DNA of 64,000 bases from Bacteroidales bacterium (GTDB lineage: Bacteria; Bacteroidota; Bacteroidia; Bacteroidales; UBA932): NCBI GenBank assembly GCA_017554335.1, contig JAFZIO010000055.1, positions 1 to 64,000 on the forward strand. The letters run 5' to 3'. Of the stretch, positions 19,312 through 27,003 are shown piece after piece. The notes beneath the pieces are model-generated. The model ran no database searches, was not told the DNA's origin, and was given only the letters and a program-made list of their open reading frames with translations. Every line of letters begins with the position of its first letter. Position 1 is the stretch's first letter. Made by a program: the position numbers and the translations under genes.

Positions 19312-20565
19312 CTACTTGCAACTGCAAATCGCCGCAAACAGTACCTCGCTGACCGTGGGGTGAGCGTGGATTATGTCGCGTGCCTGCTGCAGGGTGGCAC
19401 CGAGAGCAATCAGCACCGCGGCTTCGTGGATTATGTCTGCGGCGTGCGCTCCCAGGATGTGCACGCCGAGGATGCGGCCGCTGGCCTTGTCGGCGATTAC
19501 CTTGCAGATGCCGTCGGCCTCGCCGCTGGCCACCGCCTTGCCGTTGGCGCGATAGTTGGCCTTGCCCACGGCGATCTCCATTCCCTCGCACTCCTCTTCG
19601 GTCTTTCCGACGCAGGCGGCCTCCGGAACGGTGAAAACGGCCGCCGGCACTACTGAGAAGTCGATTCCGTCACTTTCTCCGCAGATATGATGCAGCGCCC
19701 TGCGGCCCTGAGCCGACGCCACGTGGGCCAGCATCATGCCGCCGGTAATATCGCCCACGGCGTACACTCCGGGCACGTTAGTCTGCATGTTGGAGTCGAC
19801 CACGATGCCGCGGGGGGTGTATTCTATGCCCGCCTCGTCCAGGTTGAGCGACTTCAGGTTGGGCCTGCGGCCTACGGCCATCAGGATGCAGTCGGCTTCG
19901 GTCTCGAAGGGCTTGTCGTTCTTGCTCCACAGCACCTTGTTGCCCTCGATGGCGGTCACGCGGGCGCTGGTTTCGATGGCGATGCCTCGTTTGGCAAGCG
20001 CCGCCTTAAGCCTCTTGGCAAGGTCTACGTCGAAGCGGGGCAGCACGTTGGGACAGAATTCCAGAACCGTCACCTCGGAGCCGAACTTGCGGTAGATGGA
20101 TGCGAACTCCAGTCCGATGACGCCGCCGCCGATGACGCAGAGGCGCTGCGGAACCTCGGAGAGCTCCAGCATGGCCGCAGAATCGATGGCCAGTTCCGCT
20201 CCCGGGATGGGCAGCGAAGCGCTGACGGAACCGGTGGCGATAATAACGGCGTCACCTTCATAGACGGTGCCGCCAACCTCGACGGAACGGCCTCCGCAAA
20301 GCTTTGCGCGCCCTTCCACCAGTGTGATGAGCTTGTTGCGCATTAGCTGGGCGATGCCGCCCTGAAGCTGGGTGATTACCTCGCGCTTGCGCTCCTGGTC
20401 GGGCGCATCCATGGCGCAGAGGGCCTTGGTGGGGATGCAACCTTCGTTGAGGCAGGTGCCGCCAAGGGGACCTTCGCTGATAAGTACAACTTCAATTCCG
20501 CGGGCAGCAGCTTCTGCTGCAGTTTCGTAACCGCCGGGGCCGGCGCCGATAATGATGATTCTCAT
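19312..20565 (-). CDS. lpdA: Dihydrolipoyl dehydrogenase
   Basis: FAD disulfide oxidoreductase of 417 residues. It has GAGPGGYETA for FAD, the redox pair GGTCLNEGCIPTK, GGGVIGLE for NAD, VYAVGDITGG, and HAHPTVSE with the active His-Glu dyad. The chain is somewhat short for the family and ends in an unusual ICSCK. No 2-oxoacid dehydrogenase or glycine-cleavage genes are nearby, so the partner complex is unknown. Its start overlaps the priA stop by 4 bp, so the two are cotranscribed. Confidence 0.93.
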   Translation of the reverse strand: MRIIIIGAGPGGYETAAEAAARGIEVVLISEGPLGGTCLNEGCIPTKALCAMDAPDQERKREVITQLQGGIAQLMRNKLITLVEGRAKLCGGRSVEVGGTVYEGDAVIIATGSVSASLPIPGAELAIDSAAMLELSEVPQRLCVIGGGVIGLEFASIYRKFGSEVTVLEFCPNVLPRFDVDLAKRLKAALAKRGIAIETSARVTAIEGNKVLWSKNDKPFETEADCILMAVGRRPNLKSLNLDEAGIEYTPRGIVVDSNMQTNVPGVYAVGDITGGMMLAHVASAQGRRALHHICGESDGIDFSVVPAAVFTVPEAACVGKTEEECEGMEIAVGKANYRANGKAVASGEADGICKVIADKASGRILGVHILGAHAADIIHEAAVLIALGATLQQARDIIHAHPTVSEVLFAAICSCK

Positions 20566-22175
20566 ACTATTGGATCTACATCTATGAATACGCGTACGCG
20601 GCCTCCGCTCTTCTTCTCGAAGTCGGCGGCGCGCCTTCGCAAATCTTCTTTCTTTAGTGCCAGGCTACGGTCGGGCGTCAGGGTGAGCCGCTCCTTCCGT
20701 CCGCCGAAGTCGGTGTCTATCAGGCGGGTATAAGGAGGGAGGCCGAACTGCTGCCGCTCTTCCAGGAGCTTTGGATATATGGAGCCGAAGCTGCTGAACA
20801 CGGGGTGCTCGGGCTTGGCCGTCTGTACAATGAACGCTCCGCAGCACTGCTCCCGCAGCATCGCCAGCGTCTGTGCGGCACGCTCGTCGGCCCGGAAATC
20901 GTCGGCCGGGAAGAGTGCGTCTGCCTGAAGTACCGCCACCAGGGAGTAGCGGCGGAGGTCTGCGAGACGCGCCTGCTGCACGGTAAAGATGTCCGTCTCT
21001 ATGCCTTCCAGCGTGCGTCCTGTCAGCTCCAGCAGCTCATCGGGCTTCTCCCAGCCGCGAATAAGAGCTACCGGGCCGCCCGACTTGGCGGCGGCGTCAA
21101 TCAGTTTGCGGGAGAGGGGCCCGACCATGCCGTTTTTGCGCTTTTCGGCGGCAATGCTGATCATGGTCATGGGAGTTTCCGGATGCGGCGTCTCTACCAG
21201 TTTGTACTTGCCGGTCAAGGCGTTGTGATATGACTCCAGGGAGGGCGACGGCGTACCGAGCACAACATCCGCCCCGTGTATGCGACCCAGCATCACTGCG
21301 GCATCGCGGGCGTTGTAGCGGGGAGCTGGCTCGGTCTGCTTGAACAGCACATCCTGCTCGTTTTCCACAATTATGAGCCCCAGGCGGCTGAAAGGCAGGA
21401 ACAGGGCGCTGCGGGCACCTATGACTATCTGGGCGCCGAAGCACCTTACATCTTCCGCTATCCTGCGGCGGCGGGCTTCGGTTATGTGTGAGTTAACGCT
21501 GTGCACCTGACCGGGAAAAGAATCTTCGAATATGGCAGTCAGTTGCTCTCCGGCGGCGATTTCCGGGGTGAGCACAAGGGCGTTCAGGCCCTGTCCGACG
21601 GCGTTGCGGCAGAGACGGAGATACTCATCGGTACGGCCGCCGCCGGTGATCAGGACCGGCTTTGAAGGGTTGGCTTTGGTTCTGAAAGCCTGGGTCTCGG
21701 GCACTCTGGTCAATGCCTCGATTTGGCTTGCAATGGCCTCCCTTTCAGCTTCCAGGCGTTCACGGACGTTGTCTTTATGCTTCCTGGTCAGGGCTTCTTC
21801 GCGTACCGCCAGTCTCTGGCGCAGACGCTCGAGTATGTTGGCCGCCTTCTGCTCGCTCTGGATTTTTCCGGCGGGATAAGCGGCTTTATAAACTTCTCCT
21901 ATAGTGCAGAGATAATAGCTTGCGAGAAAATCCCAGAAAGCCAGTTCTTCCTTGCTAATTGGGGCAAGCTCGTCTTGTATACGTATGATATTCTGGACCT
22001 TGGAACTCTCTATTTCAGGGATGCCGGCAGCCTTTAAAACCACTCCGGTGTAAGTTCTGTGAGCGAAAACCACAGCTACCCTTGTGCCTTCAGAAACCGG
22101 CCTGGGGGCTTTGTACCAGGGAGTCCACTCCAGACGGAGCGGAACAATTACCTGTATGTAGCAACCCTCATGCAT
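20562..22175 (-). CDS. priA: PriA-like primosomal protein with degraded helicase motifs
   Basis: PriA restarts stalled replication forks. The 537-residue protein keeps the N-terminal 3'-DNA-binding domain (about 1-105) and the order of the helicase core. However, Walker A (GVTGSGKTE in the family) reads ITGGGRTDE with Arg181 in place of Lys, the DEEH box reads ENEQ (271-274), and the zinc-binding cysteines are absent, making it about 250 residues shorter than usual. By family knowledge it should not hydrolyse ATP or unwind DNA. It may be a DNA-binding scaffold, or a second canonical priA may exist elsewhere. The reading frame is intact. Divergent from tRNA-Phe. Confidence 0.85.
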   Translation of the reverse strand: MHEGCYIQVIVPLRLEWTPWYKAPRPVSEGTRVAVVFAHRTYTGVVLKAAGIPEIESSKVQNIIRIQDELAPISKEELAFWDFLASYYLCTIGEVYKAAYPAGKIQSEQKAANILERLRQRLAVREEALTRKHKDNVRERLEAEREAIASQIEALTRVPETQAFRTKANPSKPVLITGGGRTDEYLRLCRNAVGQGLNALVLTPEIAAGEQLTAIFEDSFPGQVHSVNSHITEARRRRIAEDVRCFGAQIVIGARSALFLPFSRLGLIIVENEQDVLFKQTEPAPRYNARDAAVMLGRIHGADVVLGTPSPSLESYHNALTGKYKLVETPHPETPMTMISIAAEKRKNGMVGPLSRKLIDAAAKSGGPVALIRGWEKPDELLELTGRTLEGIETDIFTVQQARLADLRRYSLVAVLQADALFPADDFRADERAAQTLAMLREQCCGAFIVQTAKPEHPVFSSFGSIYPKLLEERQQFGLPPYTRLIDTDFGGRKERLTLTPDRSLALKKEDLRRRAADFEKKSGGRVRVFIDVDPIV

Positions 22176-22200
22176 GCAAAGACAAAAATATAAAAAATAA

Positions 22201-22231
22201 TTTGTAAAGTCTCAAAATATTTCTACCTTTG
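22201..22231 (+). promoter_or_regulatory. Promoter of tRNA-Phe
   Basis: TTTG (22201-22204) and TACCTTTG (22224-22231), 19 bp apart, fit the Bacteroidetes -33/-7 consensus. The start of transcription would be near 22238, about 13 nt before the mature tRNA. Confidence 0.8.
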
Positions 22232-22250
22232 CATTCCCGCTTAGGGAAAT

Positions 22251-22323
22251 GGTGCTGTAGCTCAGGTGGTAGAGCAATGGACTGAAAATCCATGTGTCGC
22301 TGGTTCAACTCCCGCCAGCACCA
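22251..22323 (+). tRNA. tRNA-Phe (GAA)
   Basis: A complete cloverleaf of 73 nt. The acceptor stem is GGTGCTG with CAGCACC and discriminator A. The D-arm is GCTCAGGTGGTAGAGC. The anticodon stem is ATGGA/TCCAT with loop CTGAAAA, giving anticodon GAA. The T-arm is CTGGTTCAACTCCCGCCAG-like. CCA is not encoded. Confidence 0.95.
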
Positions 22324-22324
22324 C

Positions 22325-22361
22325 AAAAAAGGCCTTTGATGAAAATCAGAGGCCTTTTTTG
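22325..22361 (+). terminator. Terminator after tRNA-Phe
   Basis: AAAAAAGGCCTTTGAT pairs with ATCAGAGGCCTTTTTT around a short loop with one mismatch, and ends in a T-run. It is roughly symmetrical, so it may work on both strands. Confidence 0.85.
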
Positions 22362-22393
22362 ATTTAATTGACATTTCGGTATAATTGACATTT

Positions 22394-22626
22394 CTGACAG
22401 GATTCTGCCTTTTATCTGTCAGATTGAGAGATTTTTGCCCATTTCTGACAGATTTTGTGCGATTTTCTGTCAGGATTGATGTTTTTCCTCCGTTTCTGAC
22501 AGATTTCCCCTTTATTTCTGTCAGATTCCGATACTTTCCCTCCATTCTGACAGGTTTCGGCCGATTTCCTGCCCGATTGACCAATAATATACCGTTTCTG
22601 ACAGGTTTCGGCCGAAAAGCTGCCCG
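22394..22626 (-). repeat. Array C: five heptamer pairs with 22/29-bp spacing
   Basis: Heptamers start at 22394, 22416, 22445, 22467, 22496, 22518, 22547, 22569, 22598 and 22620, again strictly 22/29. The sites at 22569 and 22620 are CTGCCCG variants; the rest are exact CTGACAG or CTGTCAG. Unlike array A, the 15-nt and 22-nt spacers differ from unit to unit, so spacing is kept while sequence drifts. Read on the minus strand, spacers are A-rich and the leader element comes first, as at loci A and B. On that strand it lies directly downstream of the vWA lipoprotein gene. Two 11-bp copies of AATTGACATTT (22366-22376 and 22383-22393) sit at its distal end. Confidence 0.95.
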
Positions 22627-22655
22627 CTCAAACGGAAACAAGCCACCAGAGGCAG

Positions 22656-22741
22656 CAGGCTGTCCGTCGGAGGGGCCTTTGGCTCCCGAAAAGGGAAGGG
22701 GCCCGCGTTAGCGGGAAGGCGCCACTCCGACGGACTGCCTG
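22656..22741 (-). repeat. 86-bp inverted-repeat element, copy C1
   Basis: Same length and internal sequence as copy B, in opposite orientation. The ends are CAGGCTGTCCGTCGG (22656-22670) and CCGACGGACTGCCTG (22727-22741), which pair except for one base. The interior keeps the GCGGG/CCCGC and GGGA/TCCC hairpins. Together with 22598-22655 it forms a stretch of about 144 bp almost identical to 19109-19253. Confidence 0.9.
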
Positions 22742-22757
22742 GGCCGGAACGGGTGAC

Positions 22758-22822
22758 CTTTGGCTCCCGAAAAGGGAAGGGGCCCGCGTTAGCGGGAAGG
22801 CGCCCCTCCGACGGACTGCCTG
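22758..22822 (-). repeat. Partial tandem copy of the 86-bp element, copy C2
   Basis: Repeats the interior and one end of the element (CCTTTGG through CCGACGGACTGCCTG) but lacks the other terminal arm. It ends 8 bp from the stop codon of the vWA gene. The tandem partial copy suggests local duplication of the element. Confidence 0.85.
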
Positions 22823-22829
22823 CGCCGGT

Positions 22830-24035
22830 TTACTCCAGATACTTCTTGATCAGGCGCACAAGAAGGTCATTTAGCTTCTCTACCTGGTACTCCCCGACCG
22901 TGGCCTCTATATGGCTTTCGCCCACGCCGCTGTCGTTTGTGATGAAGACGTAGGTGCCCTCGGTGGCTATAGCCATCATGCGGAGTATGAACTCGGTCTC
23001 CTTGTCTATGCCGCTGGAAGCAACGGGAATGAGCTTGATTCCCATTTCGGCATACGTGTCGATTGATTTGTGTATGCTTTCCAAGACTCCCTGATGATCC
23101 TGATGGGGCGGGGCGTCAAGCAGGATGAAAGCGATGCGGGCGCGGGCCTTCTTGTTCCAGTCGAAAGACTGCAGGGACTTCTCCAGTGCCGTGTGGACTG
23201 CCTCCGGGAAATCACCGCCGCCTGCGGCATTCTGCTGTTTGATGAAATTGATTGTTGTATTGAAGTCTTTGGTAAAAGCCGATTTGCGGGTAAGATACTC
23301 CTCATCCAGTCCGGTATCCCTGTAGAACAGGGCTCCTGTGCGTATGGAAATGGGCAGGTCGGCCTTTGAAGCTCGTTTGAGTATATCCATAAGGTCTTCC
23401 TTGAGAAAGTCAATCTCGTCTGACATGGAACCGGTGGAATCTACGATGAAGAGAACGTCTGCCTTGGCGTCGGGATCGTCGGCGCTGAAGGTATACTCGT
23501 TCATCGCCACGCTCTCATCGTTCCACGATGTGACGGCAGGGCTTCCTTCCATAGCCTTTCCGTTCAGCGCAATGCTGAGAGTCCCTGACTGATAGTCGGG
23601 ATCATGGAGGCCTATCCAGCAATCAGCACGTCCCATATTGTCAGTTATGGCGGTCCAGATGACCTTGTCACCGTCCTTGAGTTCGACCTTCACTCCTGCA
23701 ACTGCCTTGTTCGCCGCTGCATTGACCTTGACGGCGACGCGACGGTTGTTCCAGAAGCCCCAGTACGTGCAGGTCTGGGCATAACCTTCTGTCTGCTCGT
23801 CACCCTTGGTATTCATCAGCCGGCCCCAGAAAGCCCAATTGTCAAGGTCATTCCATTCGCCGGCGGTAACTACGCCGGGCATGCCCTGGCTCTCGCCACC
23901 ACCATTGGGAGAAGGCATGCCACCGTCGTCCGCCATTTCCTTTGAATAATCTCCAGGGGTCTCAGGGAAATAATAGCCACCTTCACATGCGGCCACCAAT
24001 CCGAGTGCACAAATTGCAAGAATTACCTTTTTCAT
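22830..24035 (-). CDS. von Willebrand factor A lipoprotein
   Basis: A 401-residue lipoprotein (lipobox LVAAC, Cys 17). After a Gly/Pro-rich stretch (about 30-55) comes a beta-rich domain (about 85-185) and then a vWA domain (about 190-401) with the MIDAS motif DSTGSMSDE and a later LLDAPPHQD. Such proteins bind ligands through a metal ion at the cell surface; the partner is unknown. The gene stands alone between the double hairpin (upstream) and the array C elements (downstream). Confidence 0.85.
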   Translation of the reverse strand: MKKVILAICALGLVAACEGGYYFPETPGDYSKEMADDGGMPSPNGGGESQGMPGVVTAGEWNDLDNWAFWGRLMNTKGDEQTEGYAQTCTYWGFWNNRRVAVKVNAAANKAVAGVKVELKDGDKVIWTAITDNMGRADCWIGLHDPDYQSGTLSIALNGKAMEGSPAVTSWNDESVAMNEYTFSADDPDAKADVLFIVDSTGSMSDEIDFLKEDLMDILKRASKADLPISIRTGALFYRDTGLDEEYLTRKSAFTKDFNTTINFIKQQNAAGGGDFPEAVHTALEKSLQSFDWNKKARARIAFILLDAPPHQDHQGVLESIHKSIDTYAEMGIKLIPVASSGIDKETEFILRMMAIATEGTYVFITNDSGVGESHIEATVGEYQVEKLNDLLVRLIKKYLE

Positions 24036-24080
24036 GTTCGATACTGTTTACTTTAAAAATGCTCGATTCACCGAAATCTT

Positions 24081-24164
24081 GCTCAAGGGTGCCAACGGAT
24101 GTACCCTTGAGCACGAAAAAGGCCGAAAATTCGCCCAAGGGTACACGCAACAGCACCCTTGGGC
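24081..24164 (-). repeat. Two tandem 32-bp hairpins with covarying stems
   Basis: GCTCAAGGGT (24081-24090) pairs exactly with ACCCTTGAGC (24103-24112), and GCCCAAGGGT (24133-24142) pairs exactly with ACCCTTGGGC (24155-24164). Each stem is 10 bp with a 12-nt loop. The two stems differ at one pair, changed on both sides (T-A to C-G), which indicates that pairing matters. They lie 7 bp after the stop of the GH127-type gene and before the vWA gene, so they may be terminators, though the following T-tracts are poor. Confidence 0.85.
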
Positions 24165-24170
24165 AAATAA

Positions 24171-26144
24171 CTATCTCGTCGGGAACGCTGCGATACGCAA
24201 GGTGGTGCAACCGTAAGGGATGAGCTCTATCCAGGCATCTCCGGCGGTGTCGTCGCCGTCCTCGGTGAAATAAGGGACGGGGCCGACGGAGCCGTTGCAG
24301 GCTTTCCAGTCCGGGAGAACCACGGCCTTGGCGCGCAACTTCACAGGCGCGTTCTCAACATTCCAGGGATAAGAACCGTCGTAGCTGCGCTGCTCCAGCA
24401 GCTGGAAGTCGAGGTCGCGGGAACGCATGCCAAAGTTCCATGGAGAATCGGAAACCACCTCATAGTATGAAGAACCGTACTTTTCCCTGTCGGCACCTTC
24501 AAACTCCTTCACAGACCATTTTTCATCCATTTTAAGGGCGTAGACCAGGGGGCCTCGTTCCACTACGGTGGAATTGTCGTACCAGCGGGAAGTGGTAACG
24601 GACATGGGACAATCAAGGACAACAGTATCTCCGTCCTTCCAGGTTTCTTCTATCTTCAGCTTGCCGCCTCCTGCCGCGTGCACAGGCTTTCCGTTCACCG
24701 TAACAGTGGCCTCGGAGCACCATGAAGGGATACGGAGCTCCAGCGGGAAGCGGGCTTTCCCGCAAGCGCCGGGAATGCCGACAGAAAGTACAACACGTCC
24801 GTCAAAAGGATAAAAAGTATCCTCTTTAATCACCACCGTTGCGCCACCCAGCTTTGCCTTGACGGTACAAGGCCCGTACACCAGCGCTGCCAGGCCTCCC
24901 TCGCGTGTAGCAAGCCAGAGGTTGCGGGTAAACTTGGGCCAGCCCTGGTGCATGTTGCAGGTGCAGCAGGGATAGCCGTTCAGCAGTCCGAACACGTTGT
25001 CCGTGCCGTAGTGCTCTGTAACAAATGACCTGCGCTCGCGCGTACAAGCAATCTGATTGAGCTGCTGGTAATACTGGCGTGCGTCGTAAGAATCTGTAGC
25101 CTGAGTGGGAAGGGCATTGTAAGCCACCCGCTCCAGCAGGCCCGCCCACTCGATATCGCCTGTTATCCGAAGCATCTCCTCCAGGGAATACATCATCTCC
25201 ACCGCAGTGCAAAGCTCGGAGCCGCGGGCAGGATCCCCGAAATGGAGCAGCTCGTCCCCAGCCCACAGGCCTGTAGGCCAGCCGATAGTGGTACGAATAT
25301 GCTCAAGGGCCTTCTTGGGGGCCTGCAGATCCCTCTCGTCGCGGGACTGCTGCCACCATACTACAGGAGTCTTGAAGCCCTGCGCCAGATTGACGCAGTG
25401 TATGGAATTCTGGGTACGGAAAACTGCGCCGTCCCAGAACATCGAAGTAAAGTCAACAGCCTGGCTGTGAATCAGTTCCGCCAGCTGCAGCAGATAATCC
25501 TCACCCGTCTGGTCGTATAGCCAGTAAAGCACGTTCAGGTTGTCTGCGGCGCGCCATTCGGCCCAGAAGCTCCAATGCCCCAGGGGCGTCTTCTCCAGGT
25601 TTGCCAGCTGATACCGGAAGTATCCGTCGAGCACCTCGAGCGCCCGCCGGTCCTGAGTCGCCTCGTAATACTGCTGGAGTATCTTCAGCGCCACCATCTT
25701 GGGCCACCAGTCGTGCGACTTGCCCCTCTGCAGGCCCTCTATATACGGATGGTCGGTGCCGTTGCCGAAATAACCTTCAGGCGTAGCGGAGTCGAGCATC
25801 GCACGGACCCACCTGCCGGCCTTTGCGATAAGCACCTCGTCGTCGAGCAGGTAAGCAAGCGGCAGCAGGCCGTCTATCCAGTAAGGGCCGCGCTCCCAAG
25901 TGTCGCCGTCGCCGCCAAGCCATGCGTTGTTGTCGCCCACGACCTCCGGATACAGCTCGTCCAGATGGCCCGTAAGCCCGTCGGCCTGACGCCTCAGCTG
26001 GTCTTGCAGCCAGCCGTCGGCCTTCACCGCCCCAAGCGGCAGCTGGGCATAATCGCCGCCGAGCAGGGGCGCACGGTTGAACACCTGGGCGCTTAAAAAA
26101 ATCGGCAGCAGGGCCGCCAGGAGGAGTGCGGAAAAATGCTTCAT
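24171..26144 (-). CDS. GH127/GH146-type glycosidase (DUF1680), beta-L-arabinofuranosidase-like
   Basis: Exported glycosidase of 657 residues with a signal peptide (ALLPIFLSAQ) and an alpha/alpha-barrel. The zinc-cysteine site of the family is present: Glu310-x-Cys312 (SELCTAVEM) and Cys393-Cys394 (YPCCTCNMHQ), matching the Glu, Cys and paired Cys of the bifidobacterial enzyme HypBA1, where one Cys is the nucleophile. It probably removes beta-L-arabinofuranose or a related sugar. It lies 12 bp after the mutarotase-like gene in a minus-strand unit with the ROK kinase. Confidence 0.88.
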   Translation of the reverse strand: MKHFSALLLAALLPIFLSAQVFNRAPLLGGDYAQLPLGAVKADGWLQDQLRRQADGLTGHLDELYPEVVGDNNAWLGGDGDTWERGPYWIDGLLPLAYLLDDEVLIAKAGRWVRAMLDSATPEGYFGNGTDHPYIEGLQRGKSHDWWPKMVALKILQQYYEATQDRRALEVLDGYFRYQLANLEKTPLGHWSFWAEWRAADNLNVLYWLYDQTGEDYLLQLAELIHSQAVDFTSMFWDGAVFRTQNSIHCVNLAQGFKTPVVWWQQSRDERDLQAPKKALEHIRTTIGWPTGLWAGDELLHFGDPARGSELCTAVEMMYSLEEMLRITGDIEWAGLLERVAYNALPTQATDSYDARQYYQQLNQIACTRERRSFVTEHYGTDNVFGLLNGYPCCTCNMHQGWPKFTRNLWLATREGGLAALVYGPCTVKAKLGGATVVIKEDTFYPFDGRVVLSVGIPGACGKARFPLELRIPSWCSEATVTVNGKPVHAAGGGKLKIEETWKDGDTVVLDCPMSVTTSRWYDNSTVVERGPLVYALKMDEKWSVKEFEGADREKYGSSYYEVVSDSPWNFGMRSRDLDFQLLEQRSYDGSYPWNVENAPVKLRAKAVVLPDWKACNGSVGPVPYFTEDGDDTAGDAWIELIPYGCTTLRIAAFPTR

Positions 26145-26156
26145 GCGTCAAATATA

Positions 26157-27002
26157 CTAAATAAAACGGTAGCTTACGGTCCAGCGGCAGTGCGTCCCGA
26201 AAGCAACGTAGGGTTCCAGACAGGCGATGCGGTGGTTGGCCCAGAGTACGGTGTGCGTAACCGGAGCGTCGCCGCTTATCTCCACCCCCAGCGTCCCCTC
26301 CCGGAGCGTCATGCTGTTGGGCATACCCTCCGAGCCGAAGGCATGCAGGTCGCCCATAAACACCGACTCCACTTCTGCCAGCGGGCGCGAAAAACGCACT
26401 CCGGATGGCGTCAGAGCCACACTTTCGTACTCGGAACGCCAGTGGCCGTCGGGACGGAACGGGAAGTCGATAAGGCGCGACGGTGCCGTCTCCAGCCGCC
26501 CCATAGTCCAGAAGTTGTGGTTGTAAACCTCCCCCGACAGGGGCGCCCCCAGACTCTCCAGAGAGTGCCTGATTTCCATGCGGCCGGGTCCGGTCAGCAC
26601 GACTTCTTTTCGATAGTCGTAACATCCGGCAAGCCGCTGGCGGAAGGCAACGCTGTCCGCCCCCCGCTCCACCGTCCACTCCCCTTCGTCCGCAATTTCG
26701 TAGAGACGGAAACGGTCGTACGGGGCATCGTCGGGCCGGACCAGCAGACCGACGCCTATCTTCAGGAAGGTCTCCCCGGGCGCCGCCGCATCGAAGCCTA
26801 CGGCCGTAAACTCTTCGGCAGGACCGCAGACGGCGTCGTGCATGAAGGGATCGTAGCGGGTGAACCAGCGGCCGGCAAGCTCCACGCCCCCGAAGCGCAC
26901 GCTGTCGAACACTCCGGAACGGTCGAAACGCGTACCCCTGTAGAAGCCGTCCTGCGGCTCGTGAAGCACTACGCTGAGCGTATCGTTATCTATCCTTAAC
27001 AT
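26157..27002 (-). CDS. Aldose-1-epimerase-like protein
   Basis: A 281-residue protein, beta-rich throughout, without signal peptide. The opening VVLHEPQDGFYRGTRFDRSG, then HNFWTMG, and a C-terminal TVSYRF resemble galactose-mutarotase-like Bacteroidetes proteins. The start at 27002 (MLRIDND) leaves one base between it and the ROK stop; 27026 is an alternative. A role in handling the sugar phosphorylated by the neighbouring kinase is inferred from position. Confidence 0.6.
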   Translation of the reverse strand: MLRIDNDTLSVVLHEPQDGFYRGTRFDRSGVFDSVRFGGVELAGRWFTRYDPFMHDAVCGPAEEFTAVGFDAAAPGETFLKIGVGLLVRPDDAPYDRFRLYEIADEGEWTVERGADSVAFRQRLAGCYDYRKEVVLTGPGRMEIRHSLESLGAPLSGEVYNHNFWTMGRLETAPSRLIDFPFRPDGHWRSEYESVALTPSGVRFSRPLAEVESVFMGDLHAFGSEGMPNSMTLREGTLGVEISGDAPVTHTVLWANHRIACLEPYVAFGTHCRWTVSYRFI

Positions 27003-27003
27003 C

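Noticed and set aside
20562..22175. Frameshifted pseudogene as explanation of the odd priA
   Set aside because: The frame is open throughout, the family can be followed from N- to C-terminus, and the gene overlaps lpdA in normal operon fashion.
332..22626. CRISPR call for the arrays
   Set aside because: Repeats are only 7-11 bp and alternate in orientation, spacers in array A are identical, and no cas gene is in the window.
22168..22711. Open frames over array C on both strands
   Set aside because: The minus-strand frame runs through tRNA-Phe and its terminator, and the spacers vary as non-coding sequence would.
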